Notes under the pieces: model-generated
What the model was told of the DNA's origin: nothing
Databases searched by the model: none
What the model saw: only the letters and a program-made list of their open reading frames with translations
Made by a program: the position numbers and the translations under genes
Part shown: positions 46,280 to 57,418 of the stretch, in pieces
Numbering within the stretch: the first letter of the stretch is position 1
Layout: every line of letters begins with the position of its first letter
NCBI GenBank assembly: GCA_025506515.1
Contig: CM046456.1
Coordinates: forward strand, 16,596,294-16,660,293
Length of the DNA: 64,000 nucleotides
From: Flaveria trinervia
Lineage: Eukaryota; Streptophyta; Magnoliopsida; Asterales; Asteraceae
Direction of reading: 5' to 3'

Positions 46280-47390
46280 ATGGCCGGTGGTAGATCTTCG
46301 AAAGCTTCACGTGGTGGAGGTCATGGTGCTCAACCGCAACCCAAGAGGGAAGTCCCAGAGTTGAAAAGGTGGTTCCTGAAGAACCCGAGACCCCTTATCC
46401 AGAGGGTTGTGATGAGAGTGCCAATTTGAGAGCCTCAGTAAAGGAGGCTGTTGTTGAGAAAGTCCATCAGGTCGTGCAGATGATCTTACCGTATGTAGTG
46501 ACCGAAGTTATCAAGGCTGTACGAGAAGGGGAAAGAAAGGAGAGAAACAGGTCGTCGGAGGACGGGAGCAACCGAAGCCTGAAACGGTTCTCACTAATGA
46601 TGATAAAGAAGAAGAAGAAGAGCCTGCGCCGGAGGCGGCACGAGGCTATAACTATGGGGCATTTCAATGATGCAAGCCCCCTACTTTTGACGGTAACGAC
46701 ACCACTATTGCTGCTCACCGATGGGTGAGAGAAATGGAAGCTGTTTTAAACATCAGCGAGTGCCGGAGGATCAAAAAGTGAAGTTTGCTGCCTATTCTTA
46801 TGTGGACTCGGCTCTGTGTTGGTGGGACAATATTGTCCAAGCTGAGGGTAGTCGGCCTATTAGGAGGATGAGTTGGTCCGAACTGAAGAAGTTGGTGATT
46901 TAGGAGTTCTGTCCTCACTGGGAGATGGAAAAGGTTGAGCAAGAATTCCTGCAGCTGGAGGCGGGAACCATGACACACCAACAATACACCACAAAATTCA
47001 ACAAGATGGCACGTCTGGTGCCGGATCTGGTGACCCCTCTGTCACGGAAGATCAAGAGGTATATTCAAGTTTTGCCAGCAGATATTCACAGACACATGAT
47101 AGCTACCCGACCGAGCACGTTTAGGTCGGCGGTTGACTTGGCAGGGAGATTGTATGACGAGAGGACGGTCGTGGTGGTGGCTGAAGGTAGCAAGAAGGGC
47201 GGTGGTGAATGAAACTGGAATGGGAAGAGGTTCGGTCGGGGTGATGCCCCGGTAGGTAACAAGAAGGCACGGGTGGACGATCGCCGTGTAGTCACACCGG
47301 GTACGGGATCGAAGAAGTGTGGAAAATGTGGGAAAGAGCACAGTGGCGAGTGTAGATGGGGTTTAAACATCTGTTTCAAGTGAGGGAAGC
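46280..47390 (+). pseudogene. Element G gag (broken)
   Basis: Starts MAGGRSSKASRGGGHG at 46280, as in B. Frame changes occur near 46370, 46560 and 46690. The capsid-like part shows SYVDSALCWWDNIVQAEGS (46797-46853) and FLQLEAGTMTHQQYTTKF. An in-frame TAG lies near 46900, then FRSAVDLAGRLYDERT. A TGA follows the CFK at about 47382, where B and E have an intact knuckle (CFKCGK). Confidence 0.85.
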
Positions 47391-48402
47391 CGGGTCATAT
47401 GGCTAGGGATTGTAGGGGTGTGAGGTGTTTCAACTGTGGGGAAGGTGGTCATATGAGTAAAGATTGTAAGAAGCTGAGGGCTGAGGGTTCCGAGGTAAAG
47501 AAGACGAGGAGCGAAGGACCGCGGGCGAGCGCCAGGGCATTCACTATGACACAAGAGGAAGCTAGGACGGAGCCTGATGTTGTGTCTGGTACGTTTCTAG
47601 TGAACCAAACTTTAGCTTCTATGTTATTTGATTCTGGTGCCAGTAAAAGTTTTATCTCTGTTGCTTTCTATGCTAAGCTGCCTCTTAGTAGTAGATGTGT
47701 TGATGCGCCATTTGATGTAGTAACTGCCATAGTTAATTCTACCCAAATTTCTAAGGTGTTAGAGGGTTGTGATGTGGAATTGGAAGGTCATAGATTTCCT
47801 GTGAGACCGTTCATGATGACCCTAGGTGGTTTTGATTTGGTTCTTGGGATGGATTGGTTGGCGGACTTCGAGGCAAACATTGTGTGGCGCAAGAAGATGA
47901 TTTGTTTGACAGCGCCTGACGGGAGTTCAGTAATGATTTATGGGGATCGGATCAAGACGATCCTGAAAGTAATCTCAATGGCGGTGGCGGGTAAGTGTAT
48001 GAGGCGTGGATGTAGTGCTTACTTGGCCTATGTAAAACACTTGGACATGCCAACACCACAACTATCTGATGTACCGGTTGTGTGTGACTTCCCATACATG
48101 TTCCCAGAAGACTTATCAGGAGTGCCACCGGATAGAGAGATTGAGTTTCAGATCTATCTAATACTGGGTGCCCAACCTGTTGCCAAGGCACCGTATCGGT
48201 TAGCTCTGATGGAGATGAAAGAATTAATGGAGCAGTTGCAAGAGCTTCTTGATAAGGGGTTCATTAGACCAAGTATCTCTCCTTGGGGTGCTCCGGTCCT
48301 GTTTGTGAAGAAGAAAGACGGTAGTATGAGAATGTATATTGACTACCGTGAGCTTATAAGTTGACGAACCGATACCCCTTACCAAGAAATGATGACTTGT
48401 TT
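47391..48402 (+). pseudogene. Element G CCHC knuckle, protease and start of RT (truncated)
   Basis: One open frame (47399-48364) carries the knuckle CFNCGEGGHMSKDCKK, protease MLFDSGASKSFISVAFYAKL (Asp-Ser-Gly active site) and FDLVLGMDWLADFEANIV. It continues through DFPYMFPEDLSGVPPDREI into the RT N-terminus (GFIRPSISPWGAPVLFVKKK, MYIDYREL). It then breaks, and after about 40 bp of RT sequence in other frames joins the 3' LTR. The RT catalytic core, RNase H and integrase are deleted. Confidence 0.88.
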
Positions 48403-50046
48403 GGTGGTATGCATTCCTAAGGTTTAGGATGGTTGATTTGGGCTTAGAAGAGGTTTGGAAGAGCTTGAAGGTCAAAAATGGCAGATTGGGTTCTGGAGTA
48501 ATCTGCATTCTGCACAGTTAGGGCTATGCGACCGAATGGCATGCCAGTCGTGCGACTGAAGTCCACACGCATGCTAGTCATGCGATTGAGGTTCAATTGC
48601 ATGTGAGACGTACGACTGAGGCCCATACGCCTGCCAGTCGTGCGACTAAGGGTCAGTCGCATGGGGAGTCATGCGACTGAGGCCCATACGCCTAGTTTCA
48701 TCCGCATTGGTTCATTCGCATAGGTGTTCAATCGCATATTGTCCATTCGCACGGTGTTTAGTCGCATGAGAGGTCATGCGACTGAGAGGTGCCTATACGC
48801 CCAAGTAGGGTTGGTGTACCCGAGGAAAATCGTAGTTATTTACTGAATTTCGGGGAAAGTGCAGATGTAAGCTTTGACGTGGAGGATTCTCGGGAGTTCA
48901 TATAAGTTGACTTTTGAGGTCATAGACGTCATGTTGGGCGTGTTGATGATGTATGTTGTTGTATGTTTATGCATGATGTATGCTATGTATGTATGATGCC
49001 CTGTATGATTATGATGACTGTGTATGATGATGTTCCTTATTATGTATGTTTATCTTTCTCGTGACTTTACATTGAACGTTAATGAATGTAATGAAAGTAT
49101 TATGTAACGTAAAGTGAAAGATAATGAAAAGATGAACATGATGAATGAATGCATGCATTAATGAACGAATGAATGTAAGAAAGGCTTGCAAGCAAATGTA
49201 TGGAGGTGCAAACCGAATGAAGGGTGTTAGCTCAACGGTGTGCGGGTTAGCTACCTAGAAGGATGCACACTGGGGTCCAATCTTTGTGATTGACCATATG
49301 TATGGGATCCTTGCTGCTTGCCCTAGGTGCTGGAGTCAGCTTCATGCACAATGTTTGAGGTCTATGAAAGACCTCAAGTCCAGTTACCAGCTTCGTGCAC
49401 AATGTTCGGGGTATAGCATATGGCATTGATCCAGAATGGAAGAGAAAAGATAAACGGTGAATGTACTTTCCCTAGGTACTGGAGTCATCTCTGTGCCTAA
49501 TTTTCGAGGTCTATGAAATACCTCAGGCCCAGTTACCCGCTTCGTGCATAATGTTCGAGGTAATGTACATGCCATCGAAAGAAATGAACGTATGAATGAA
49601 AGTAAGAAAGTATGAATGAATGTGAACGAAAGTTAATGAATGATGAAGATAATAATGATATTATCTGTGTGTACGTATGATGTGTGATCGCATTACAGTA
49701 AAGAATGGTTTTAAAGAAAGAAAAGTATGTTTTATTATAAAACTAGAACTCACTCCGCAACGTTGAATTTTATGTGTTTCCAGTTGGCAGGTAATGATTG
49801 CTGAGGATGGCACGGGGTGGCTACTCAGCTCTTTTGGATGGCATCCATTTTTATAATGCTTTTGTGATGTAATGCAACATGTATTTTGTAACTGGATAAC
49901 ATGTATTATTTTGCAAAACCTTTATAATGAAATGAAATGTCATTTTTAAAGGTTTCCGCTACAGTGTTTACTCCAGATAAATGTAAATATATGTTTTATG
50001 TGCGATGATCGACCAGTTGTAAGCGTCCCTGGAACGGGGCCTTACA
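48403..50046 (+). repeat. Element G 3' LTR (5'-truncated)
   Basis: Begins inside the LTR at GGTATGCATTCC. Contains GCGACTGAGG words (48525-48790), the hairpin GAGGTCT-ATGAA-AGACCTC (49357-49375) and a related copy (49508-49526). GATAATAATGATATTATC (about 49649), CTAGAACTCAC (49743-49753) and TTGGCAGGTAATGATTGC follow, ending GGGGCCTTACA. Confidence 0.88.
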
Positions 50047-50327
50047 CATTCACCTTTTGGAACAAATAACTTTATATTCTTCAGTCGAGGTGATAAGATT
50101 TTACTTTAATTGGATGATCATTTTTAATCTTTTTTGTGTCATTCTCCTCGAATATTTGAATGTTTACTTTTTTTATTTCACTTTAAGCATTTTCTTGATC
50201 AATCTTCTTTTTCTCTTAAAAATCTTTTAGTTTAGCCTTGTTTTCAGGTGAATGATCATGAGTATTGAAATTTTCTGGTAATGTTTTAAAGATTGACTCA
50301 GGCATAGGCTCATGTGTAAAACCTAAT
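50047..50327 (-). pseudogene. Copia element 1 gag, upstream piece (broken)
   Basis: Resumes after element G. The minus strand shows THEPMPESIFKTLPENFN and a Lys/Glu-rich continuation, in gag-like composition with several stops. It is cut at 50328 by the LTR of copia element 2; the start of gag and the 5' LTR of element 1 are not seen. Confidence 0.45.
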
Positions 50328-51175
50328 TGCAGGATCGGTTAAGGGTCACTTAACACTTTGTTTTTCTCTCAAACTCACTTGAACAACACTCGGATGAAGA
50401 TAGAGTCAATAAGAGTTGATCACAATATAGTAAGTACACAAAAAGTAATTTTCAAGATACTTGCATATATTGCTTCTCAACTCAAATATTACAAGACTCT
50501 TACAAGCTTATCTTTTCGAGTTACAATGAGAAACTATATATAATACTACCTATAGCCGGATATACTTTGATACCAGCTGGGATCCTATAACTAAAGCCTA
50601 TACTACAAGACTATAGTTTAAGGTATCTCGGATAAAGTCTTATCTAAGATTTGGTAGTCAGGATATGTCCCTGACTTACCTTTTGTCACCGACTAAAGTT
50701 AGTAACATGTACTATCATAAAAAGGTAAACAGTGGAATAAAGTATGGTGAACTGCATGGCTCTCTGAGAAAACACCATGCAGTATTAGAGGTCTGCAGCG
50801 GAGTGTCAGGGACCATACTTATATTCACTGGTTCATAGCAGTGTCTTCCAAAGGTTAGATGGCTTCGAAAGAACAAGTACTTTCGAAGCCACTTATACTT
50901 CGGAAGAGGCTGCTTCTTCTAAGGCTTGAGAACTTCTTTCCTTCATACTTTGGAAGTAGTCTTCTGATTGCTCTCCTAAGACTTAACCTTCGGAAGCAAG
51001 CTCTTGACTTCAGAAGTAGTGTTCTGTCTTCGGAAACTGATCTTACACTTTATCTTCGGAAGAACTCTACAACCTTCGGAAGTTCCATGCTAAGCTTCGG
51101 AAGCCTTTGCATGTAGCACCAAAATTATCTAAGTGATTTGGTTTTGGTTGCACCAGCCTTCTTCTTGATCTAACA
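50328..51175 (-). repeat. 3' LTR of copia element 2
   Basis: In element orientation it starts TGTTAGATCAAGAAG (51175) after a polypurine tract and ends GATCCTGCA (50328). About 850 bp. A TATATATAG box lies on the minus strand near 50530-50540. The upstream half holds an array of CTTCGGAAG words (50898-51103). Confidence 0.8.
50898..51103. repeat. CTTCGGAAG palindrome array in the LTR of copia element 2
   Basis: Exact copies at 50898-50906, 50988-50996, 51054-51062, 51074-51082 and 51095-51103. One-base variants (CTTTCGAAG, CTTTGGAAG, CTTCAGAAG, CTTCGGAAA) lie between and beside them from about 50865. Confidence 0.9.
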
Positions 51176-51188
51176 AACTCCCCCTAGG
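51176..51188 (-). other. Polypurine tract of copia element 2
   Basis: Minus strand reads CCTAGGGGGAGTT directly before TGTTAGATC. Confidence 0.8.
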
Positions 51189-54100
51189 CTGATGCTACCA
51201 AAACCTCACTTGTTTCTGCTTCTAAAAACTTTTAGCACCAAGGAGAGTAGATATTTATCTGTTTCCTTGTTCTTCCCTGTTGTGGTGCTGAGAAGTTTGT
51301 ACAAATCCTTGGTAGACAGGACGTCCAGTCTGTCACCTTGGATGATATGTACCCCTCTGTTGTTGCCCTCTGAAAAGAGTTAGTTGATGGGAACTGTAAT
51401 CATATTCCCATCTAACTATAGGTTCTAATTCAGGACCCTCTACCATCTATAGAAAGGCAGTGCCTTGGTAGAAGATCTTTCCTTGTCTTCCTATCTTCTT
51501 AATCTTAACTCTTCTTCAATCTTGGCCTTTGCAGTTAGCTCGGCTAGATGGAGACTGCTGAGATGATTTCTGATGAGTGCAGCAGCTTTAGAGTTGGAGG
51601 GGTTGGAGAATGGCTTCTCTACTAACTCAGCAATATCAAATCTGCTGGAGTGTAACAGAGAGGTTGCATTAGTCCGATGACTTTTCCATTCTCCCTCTCA
51701 ACAACAAAGTTGTGAGAAGTTTCATCGAACCTCCACCAGATTATTCCTTTTGTAGGCACAAGAGACTGACTGGGAATCTTGTCCTCTTTCTTACTATCCA
51801 GCAGAGTCACTAGTTTCCTTCTAAGTTTCTTCTCTTCATCATTCAATGAATCTGAGTTGAGACCCAGAAGTCAAGCGGCCTGGTCCAATGTTCCTCTAGG
51901 TAAATCAAGGAATTGATCTCTTGTGAGGGAAAAAGAAGATCCATCATCATAGGTAGTGTTGACAAAATCTTCATCACATAAGACTTCGCTCAAAGTTGTA
52001 CAGTTGATAAGCTTAGTCTTGATTACCTTGAACTCCTCAAGAGAGAGATGTGAGAAGGCTGAGGGGATGGTTGTTGGGTAGGTTGTGGTTCAGAGGTTCT
52101 GGGAAGTGTTTTAGGTTGAAGGATGGGAAGTTTAGGTGGTTGAGGTGATGAGACAGGTGAAGGTAAGGATGTGGGTTCAGGGTTGAAGGGCTCAGTCTTG
52201 ATGGTGAAGGGTAAGGGTGAGGGATGAGGTTGAGGTTGAGTAGTTGCAATGAAGGTCATCCCCTTTACCCTTCGGTACATCTCTTTTCTCTTTCCCAAGC
52301 GGATGTCAGCCTTGATTTCGCTGACAATCCGTTGGAGTGTCCTCTCTGACATGGGACCCACCTGCCTTCCAGAGAAGCCATGAGCTCGGAGATAGTCCTT
52401 CATCCAGGCCTGTTCACCGAGCTTTCTGGTTGCAGTGGTCTTTGCTTCTTCCTCCTTCTTCTCCTTTCCTTTAGCTTTTCTCTTGCAGCCTTTCTTCTCT
52501 CTTTCTCTATTTGATCCCGCTCTTTGTTGTAGAGCCAAAGGATTGTTTCATTGTCATGTGGAGAGAGTTCTTGAAGATTGAAGCCTCTGGAGATTAGGAA
52601 TTCTATCCTTTCTCTCCTCTGTGGCAAGTCTGCCTCCTTCTATTCTTCTTTCTCATTCTCTAAGGCCAACTTGGCTGCTTCTTGTTGTTTCTCAAGTTGC
52701 AGTCTAGTTGCCTTTTCCAGTTCCACCAACTCCTCTAGTGGTAGCATGTGTGTTTCTTCATTGGCAGCTCCTAATTGGATGAGCTGATCAATTATCTCTT
52801 TCTCATTTTATTATTGACAGCCCTGATTGGCTGCAACTGCTTTTGTACTAGCAACTAGCAACTTCTCAGTTGGAAGTCTTCCTTTCTTCTTTAGTTTCTC
52901 AATCTTCTTCTCTTCTTGAAGCTCTTCCGCAGTCATCTTCCTTTTCCCTTTGTTATCTTTTGAAGAGCCTGACTATGGTGGTACTTGGATAGTGGATACT
53001 GATTGTGAGAGAGGCAAAGAGGGTGTCTGGGATAGAGGTAGATTCAGAAAGTCCTCACTGTTCACCTCATATGCCATTTCTAGGATTGCATCTGTGATGA
53101 TTAGTTCCTCGGACATCTTGAACAGTCCTTCCGCAGCTTCCATTTCAGCTTCGGAAGACTCAATTTGTTCTTCGAGGCTTTAACTTCATCTTCGGAAGTT
53201 TGAGGAAATGCAGATTCTGTCCCAGTTGTTTCGGTTGCTGGGCCATTAGTCCCCATTTCCCCTTCGAAATGAATCTTAGGTTCCATGTGGACCCTAGGTT
53301 GACCAACTTCTTCCACAGTGGTAGAAGGTGTAGTTAGCCTCTGAAGCTCTTCAGCTCCAAGTAAATCATTGCAGCATTTGGGCTTGGCTGATCAGTAGAG
53401 GATCTCAACAAAAACTTTGTGAAGATTCTGTAGAGATCTCTGAGCATCTTTGGGTCGATTTGAAATACAACTTGAGATGGCTCAGACAAAGTGATGACAG
53501 GAGTAGACGATGTTAATGTTGAAGTATGAGTCTGTGGGTCCTTAAGTGTTTGTGTCTGAACATTCTACCCCTTTTTGGTAGCATCATCTTGAGAGCTAGA
53601 TGAGCTAGAGGAAGAAGTCAATGAGACCTGAACAGGTACATGCCTAATAGATCTCTCGGCCTGTTTCTCAGCTAGTTGAGCCTTGAGATTGTCAATCTTA
53701 AGTTGCTAAGTGGCAGACCTTTCTTCTAAAGTCCTAACCAAGGATTCAAGGTTTGGGACTTTAGACAGAAGGTCTTTTACGAGGAGTTGCATGCTTCCCT
53801 CATCTTCTTTTGAAGAATCACGGGGAGATGAGGTAACATACCTGGTATGTTCAGCCTCACCACCAGATTTGGTTTCTTGGCACCCTGGTTTCCCTTGCTG
53901 AATGATGTCTCTTTCAGAGTCATCAAAGGGCATGGCTGCCAATGATTTAGTCTCAGATATGTTACCACTGTCCATAGGGTCCATTGAGGCACCTTCTATA
54001 GTGGCAGCTGAATCTGTATGAGTCCCCTCCACATCAGTAGGACTCACCTCAGTTGTGGGCTGCTAATGGGGGCTAGAAATAAGGGATCTCTCTTGGCTCT

Positions 54101-55338
54101 GTTGATCTTGGAGAGGATGTTGTAGATTAATTTCATTGCTATGGAGAGATGTTATCTCTTCACCAGTTTTAAAGAGAAGGTCAGTGAAGGATAGGGATGT
54201 TAAGCCTACTGACTCGGGACCTTGGTCAATGTCTACAAGCATTAAGCCTTTGGTGGGGCTGTCCCTGTTGGCTACTCAGAAGACTGTAGATACTCATCCT
54301 AAGGGCTGTTGGTTTGGGTGTTGGGCTCATGGGTTTGAGACTGAGGAGACTCAAAACCCAAATTAAGGTTGAATGAGAAGGATGGTAAGACCTCAGACTA
54401 AGTGGGAGCCCATGTTTCCACTCAAGTCTTTTTGGATTGAACATGAGGTGCTTGCTTAATCAGAGTAGATTGAATAGGGTTCGTTTAGGGCGTCTCTGGT
54501 ATGTGATGGTGATGGGTAGAGAAGGGAGTGTTGGCATTGTGGAGGTGGTTGCTGGTGTGGGTTCATCACCTGTGGGGTGAACAGGGATGTCACCAGGAGC
54601 TATGCGCTCAATTATACCCGGAAGTAGAGAAGTGTACCTTCCAGTGAAGTTGGTGAACACCTTCTTCAAAGTCTTGAAGATGGTAGGCCTCATGTGAGGA
54701 ACAGTCAGAGCAGCTGCACAGACAAGCATACTCTTTTCTAACTCACAGTTGATTATGTGTTGAATGAATCGGGGATACAAAGAATGACTCCCTTTGAAGA
54801 TTCCCAATAATATTGGTGAACACAAATCTTGAGTAATTGCAGCGGAGGCCTCTCACCAGTCCATGAACTAAGCATCCTAGTTCATAAGGGATTTGATCCC
54901 ATCCCCAGATTTGTTGGACAGACAGTGGAGAACAATATGCAGGAGGAACTTCTAGTTGTAAGAGAAGTTGTACTTGTAGACTATCGACCTGCTCACATCT
55001 CCACCATATCCCATGAGGATATAAGTGCTGTCTAAATCTTCTCTGGGGAATTCAATAGGAGCTCCTTCATCATGAAGCTCAAGATGCTCCCTAATAAGTT
55101 GTTTAGTAATGACCAACTCTTGTCCACAAATGCAGGACCTTAGTACACGAATCCCTATTAGGGTTTCGACTTGACCATTTTCCTAAAATTCGGCCATTTG
55201 ATTAGAGTAAACAATGGGGTTAATGGCAAGGGATGTGTAGTAAGATGATTAGGTGAGAAAGGAGATGATTTCAGAAAAGTCAACATCTCTTGAAGAATCA
55301 AGAAGTGCGACTTGATTGTGTTGAGGGTTGAGTGCCAT
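51189..55338 (-). pseudogene. Copia element 2 extra ORF (broken)
   Basis: Starts at 55338 with MALNPQHNQVALLDSSRDVD, matching the N-terminal pattern of the extra ORFs in elements 1 and 3. Pieces recognised in order: PFKGSHSLYPRF-type segment (54790), RRPKRTLFNLL (54480), a Ser/Thr-rich region, MSPTDVEGTHTDSAATIEGA (54047) with a helical KDLLSKVPNLESLVRTLEER (53760-53701), a Gln/Glu/Lys-rich coiled-coil-like part and a strongly basic stretch GCKRKAKGKEKKEEEAK (52490-52440). Pro-rich sequence (52260-52030) and a C-terminal block KGIIWWRFDETSHNFVVERE (51760) follow. No membrane segment is seen. Many stops and frameshifts; no known catalytic motif. Confidence 0.6.
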
Positions 55339-55967
55339 TGGAGAAAGGTGAATGAGGATGAATTTGAGCTTGGGTAAAGTTGGAGTAGAGAAAATTTCTA
55401 GGGAAGTAAAAGTTTCAAGTAAGAAGATGAAATTGAGTAGTTGGGATTATTTAAAAGAGAGTGGGAAGGCGGTAATAGGGGTTAGGATAAGGTGATGTGA
55501 TGTTTTAGTGGAAGAAATGACAGTGGCAGTAAGGTTAAAATCAGTTAAATAATCCGACACCATTAATAAAATCTTTGCTTTTTACAGTATGAAGCCCAAG
55601 AGATTTCTGTTACACAGTAAAATCTCTCTTCCGAATATAAAACATTTCCAAAGGTAATTTGTCTTCCGAAGGCAATTCTTACTTCCGAAGCAAAGACTTT
55701 GCTTCCGAAGGTCAGGATTGCTTTTCGAATGGAGAGTGTGTATAAGTCTTGGAAGTAGATCTTATATGAGATCAATCACTTCTTCCGAGACCAAAAACTC
55801 TTCCGAGAAGAAAATTTTGCTTTGGAAGTTATGAAAATAGCTTCCAAGGGTTAATTTCTCTTCGAAAGAAATTATACTTAGAAAATTTTAGAGAGACCTT
55901 TTGTAACAGGGCTTAAATTGTATTGACATAGAACATTACATATTAAAAGGTTTTCAAAAGAGGTAAT
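55339..55967 (-). other. Copia element 2 spacer between RNase H and the extra ORF, with CTTCCGAAG array
   Basis: Non-coding. Exact CTTCCGAAG (reverse complement of the LTR word) at 55663-55671, 55682-55690 and 55702-55710, with variants CTTCCGAAT, CTTTTCGAAT and CTTCCGAGA from 55628 to about 55810. Confidence 0.8.
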
Positions 55968-56447
55968 CTAATCAATGTTTATCATCCCAATAGCTGTTAT
56001 GAGATACTTAAATCTTTGTTCATCAAAAGCTTTGGTAAACAAATAAGCATATTATTCATTTGAGTCAACTTTGATTAGTTTAATCAGATTTTTCTCATGA
56101 ATATCTCTAAGGAAATGGTACCTGATATCAATATGCTTTGTATTGGAAAGCTTTACCGGATTTTTAGTAATGGAGATAGCAATGTTGTTGTCAATATGGA
56201 TAGGAGTACTCATAAAGTTGAATCCATAGTCTAACATCTGATTCTGAATCCATAGCAGTTGAGCACAACAGCTAGCAGCAACAATGTATTCAGCTTCAGC
56301 AGTTGATGTAGAGACACATGATTGCTTCTTGCATTGCCATGAGATGATCCTTCCACCAAGAAATTAACATCCTCCTGATGTGGATTTCTTGTCAATGTTG
56401 CAGCCGCCATATTCACCGTCAGAGTATCCATAGAGATTGAAATCCTT
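55968..56447 (-). pseudogene. Copia element 2 RNase H (3' end of pol, broken)
   Basis: Pieces: DGEYGG-like start (56420), VSTSTAEAEYIVAA (56320-56280), MLDYGFNFMSTPIHIDN (56237) with NTKHIDIRYHFLRD, the invariant C-terminal block of Ty1/copia RNase H, then LFTKAFDEQRFKYL and a stop at 55968-55970. An in-frame TAA lies near 56052. The upstream pol is cut off at 56448 by element 3. Confidence 0.82.
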
Positions 56448-56724
56448 TGTTAGGATCAGTGATCTACGTTTGATTGATTAGAGAGTATAGCAGCGGAATT
56501 CGAACAATGAATTAGCCAATTCACAAGAACGAAACGATATTCAATGAAGAACAGAAACGGTTATAGATAGAGAGAACTCTGCAAATATATTTCATTCAAT
56601 ATTCGCTTTTGTGGTAACGGAATGTCACACTTACAATTAGGTCGACACCTCTTATATAAGAGATGTGACGTCTGCTGATGTCACTTGATAGTGACATCTA
56701 ACAGAATTATTCCAACTGAAACAC

Positions 56725-57345
56725 AACTACTGAAGATGTCAAAACAGCTGACATCTCCTTACAAAAATACTAAGTGTTATCAGTTATTATAACTACTGAA
56801 AAACATAAAACTACTGAAACTACAACGACTGAAGAACAAGCTCTTCAGTCGTTTTACAAAACTACTGAAAGTAAAAACATAAAACTACTGATATCACAAC
56901 TACTGAAGAAGTACTCTTCAGCTGTTGTGACAAACTACTGAAGCTTCAGTACTTGGTCTTTAGACTTGAACTTCAGATGTATCATCAGCTGATGACTTCA
57001 GTAGATATCATCAGCTGATGTCTTCAGTCTTTGTCTTCAGACTTTGTACACCAGTTGTTGATCTTCAGTACTTGTAGACTCTTCAGCTGTTGTACTTCAG
57101 TACTTTGGACTTCTGCTTCAGCACTTGTGTTCTTCAGCTGTTCAGCTTCAGCACTTGTGTTCTTCAGCTGTTCAGCTTCAGCACTTGTGTTCTTCAGCTG
57201 TTCAGCTTCAGCACTTGTGTTCTTCAGCTGTTCAGCTTCAGCACTTTAGTCTTCAGCTGTTGAAGTCTTCAGCACTTGATCTTCAGCTGTTTGGAGTTTT
57301 CAGTACTTGTCGAACTGCTGATGAAGTCTTCAGCAGTTGTTGTGA
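56725..57345. repeat. CTTCAG / CTACTGAAG motif array in the LTR of copia element 3
   Basis: More than 25 CTTCAG or CTGAAG words in about 620 bp, in both orientations, mostly as ACTACTGAAG, CTTCAGCTGTT or CTTCAGTAC. Inverted pairs include AACGACTGAAGA with TCTTCAGTCGTT (56824-56835 and 56842-56853). Confidence 0.9.
57116..57235. repeat. 30-bp unit repeated four times
   Basis: Four perfect copies, at 57116, 57146, 57176 and 57206, each holding CTTCAGCACTTGTGTT and CTTCAGCTGTTCAG. A fifth partial copy follows. Confidence 0.97.
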
Positions 57346-57403
57346 TATCATGTGGGACTTAGAGGTTTTCTGATCTTGGCTCATTGGTTCTTTTGGTCCA
57401 ACA

Positions 57404-57418
57404 AACCCCCCCTGAACC
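57404..57418 (-). other. Polypurine tract of copia element 3
   Basis: Minus strand TTCAGGGGGGGTTTG, directly before the LTR start TGTTGGACC. It lies inside an open frame (57283-57615) that looks like the tail of the extra ORF. Confidence 0.85.

Larger units (their letters stand above)
43410..50046 (+). mobile_element. Ty3/gypsy element G (subfamily I), with rearranged 5' LTR and truncated pol
   Basis: Begins TGTAACACCCGG at 43410 and ends GGGGCCTTACA at 50046. Flanks GATTC (43405-43409) and CATTC (50047-50051) agree at four of five bases, as an aged target duplication. The 5' LTR contains an inverted LTR piece (H). Internal gag-PR and the start of RT follow, then a deletion into the 3' LTR at about 48402. 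It is inserted in the gag of copia element 1. Confidence 0.82.
56448..57403 (-). repeat. 3' LTR of copia element 3
   Basis: In element orientation TGTTGGACCAAAAG (57403) to GATCCTAACA (56448), 956 bp, preceded by a G-rich polypurine tract. A TATATAAG box is at about 56654-56661. Most of the rest is an array of CTTCAG-containing words, including a perfect 12-bp hairpin (56824-56853) and a 30-bp tandem repeat (57116-57235). Confidence 0.85.
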
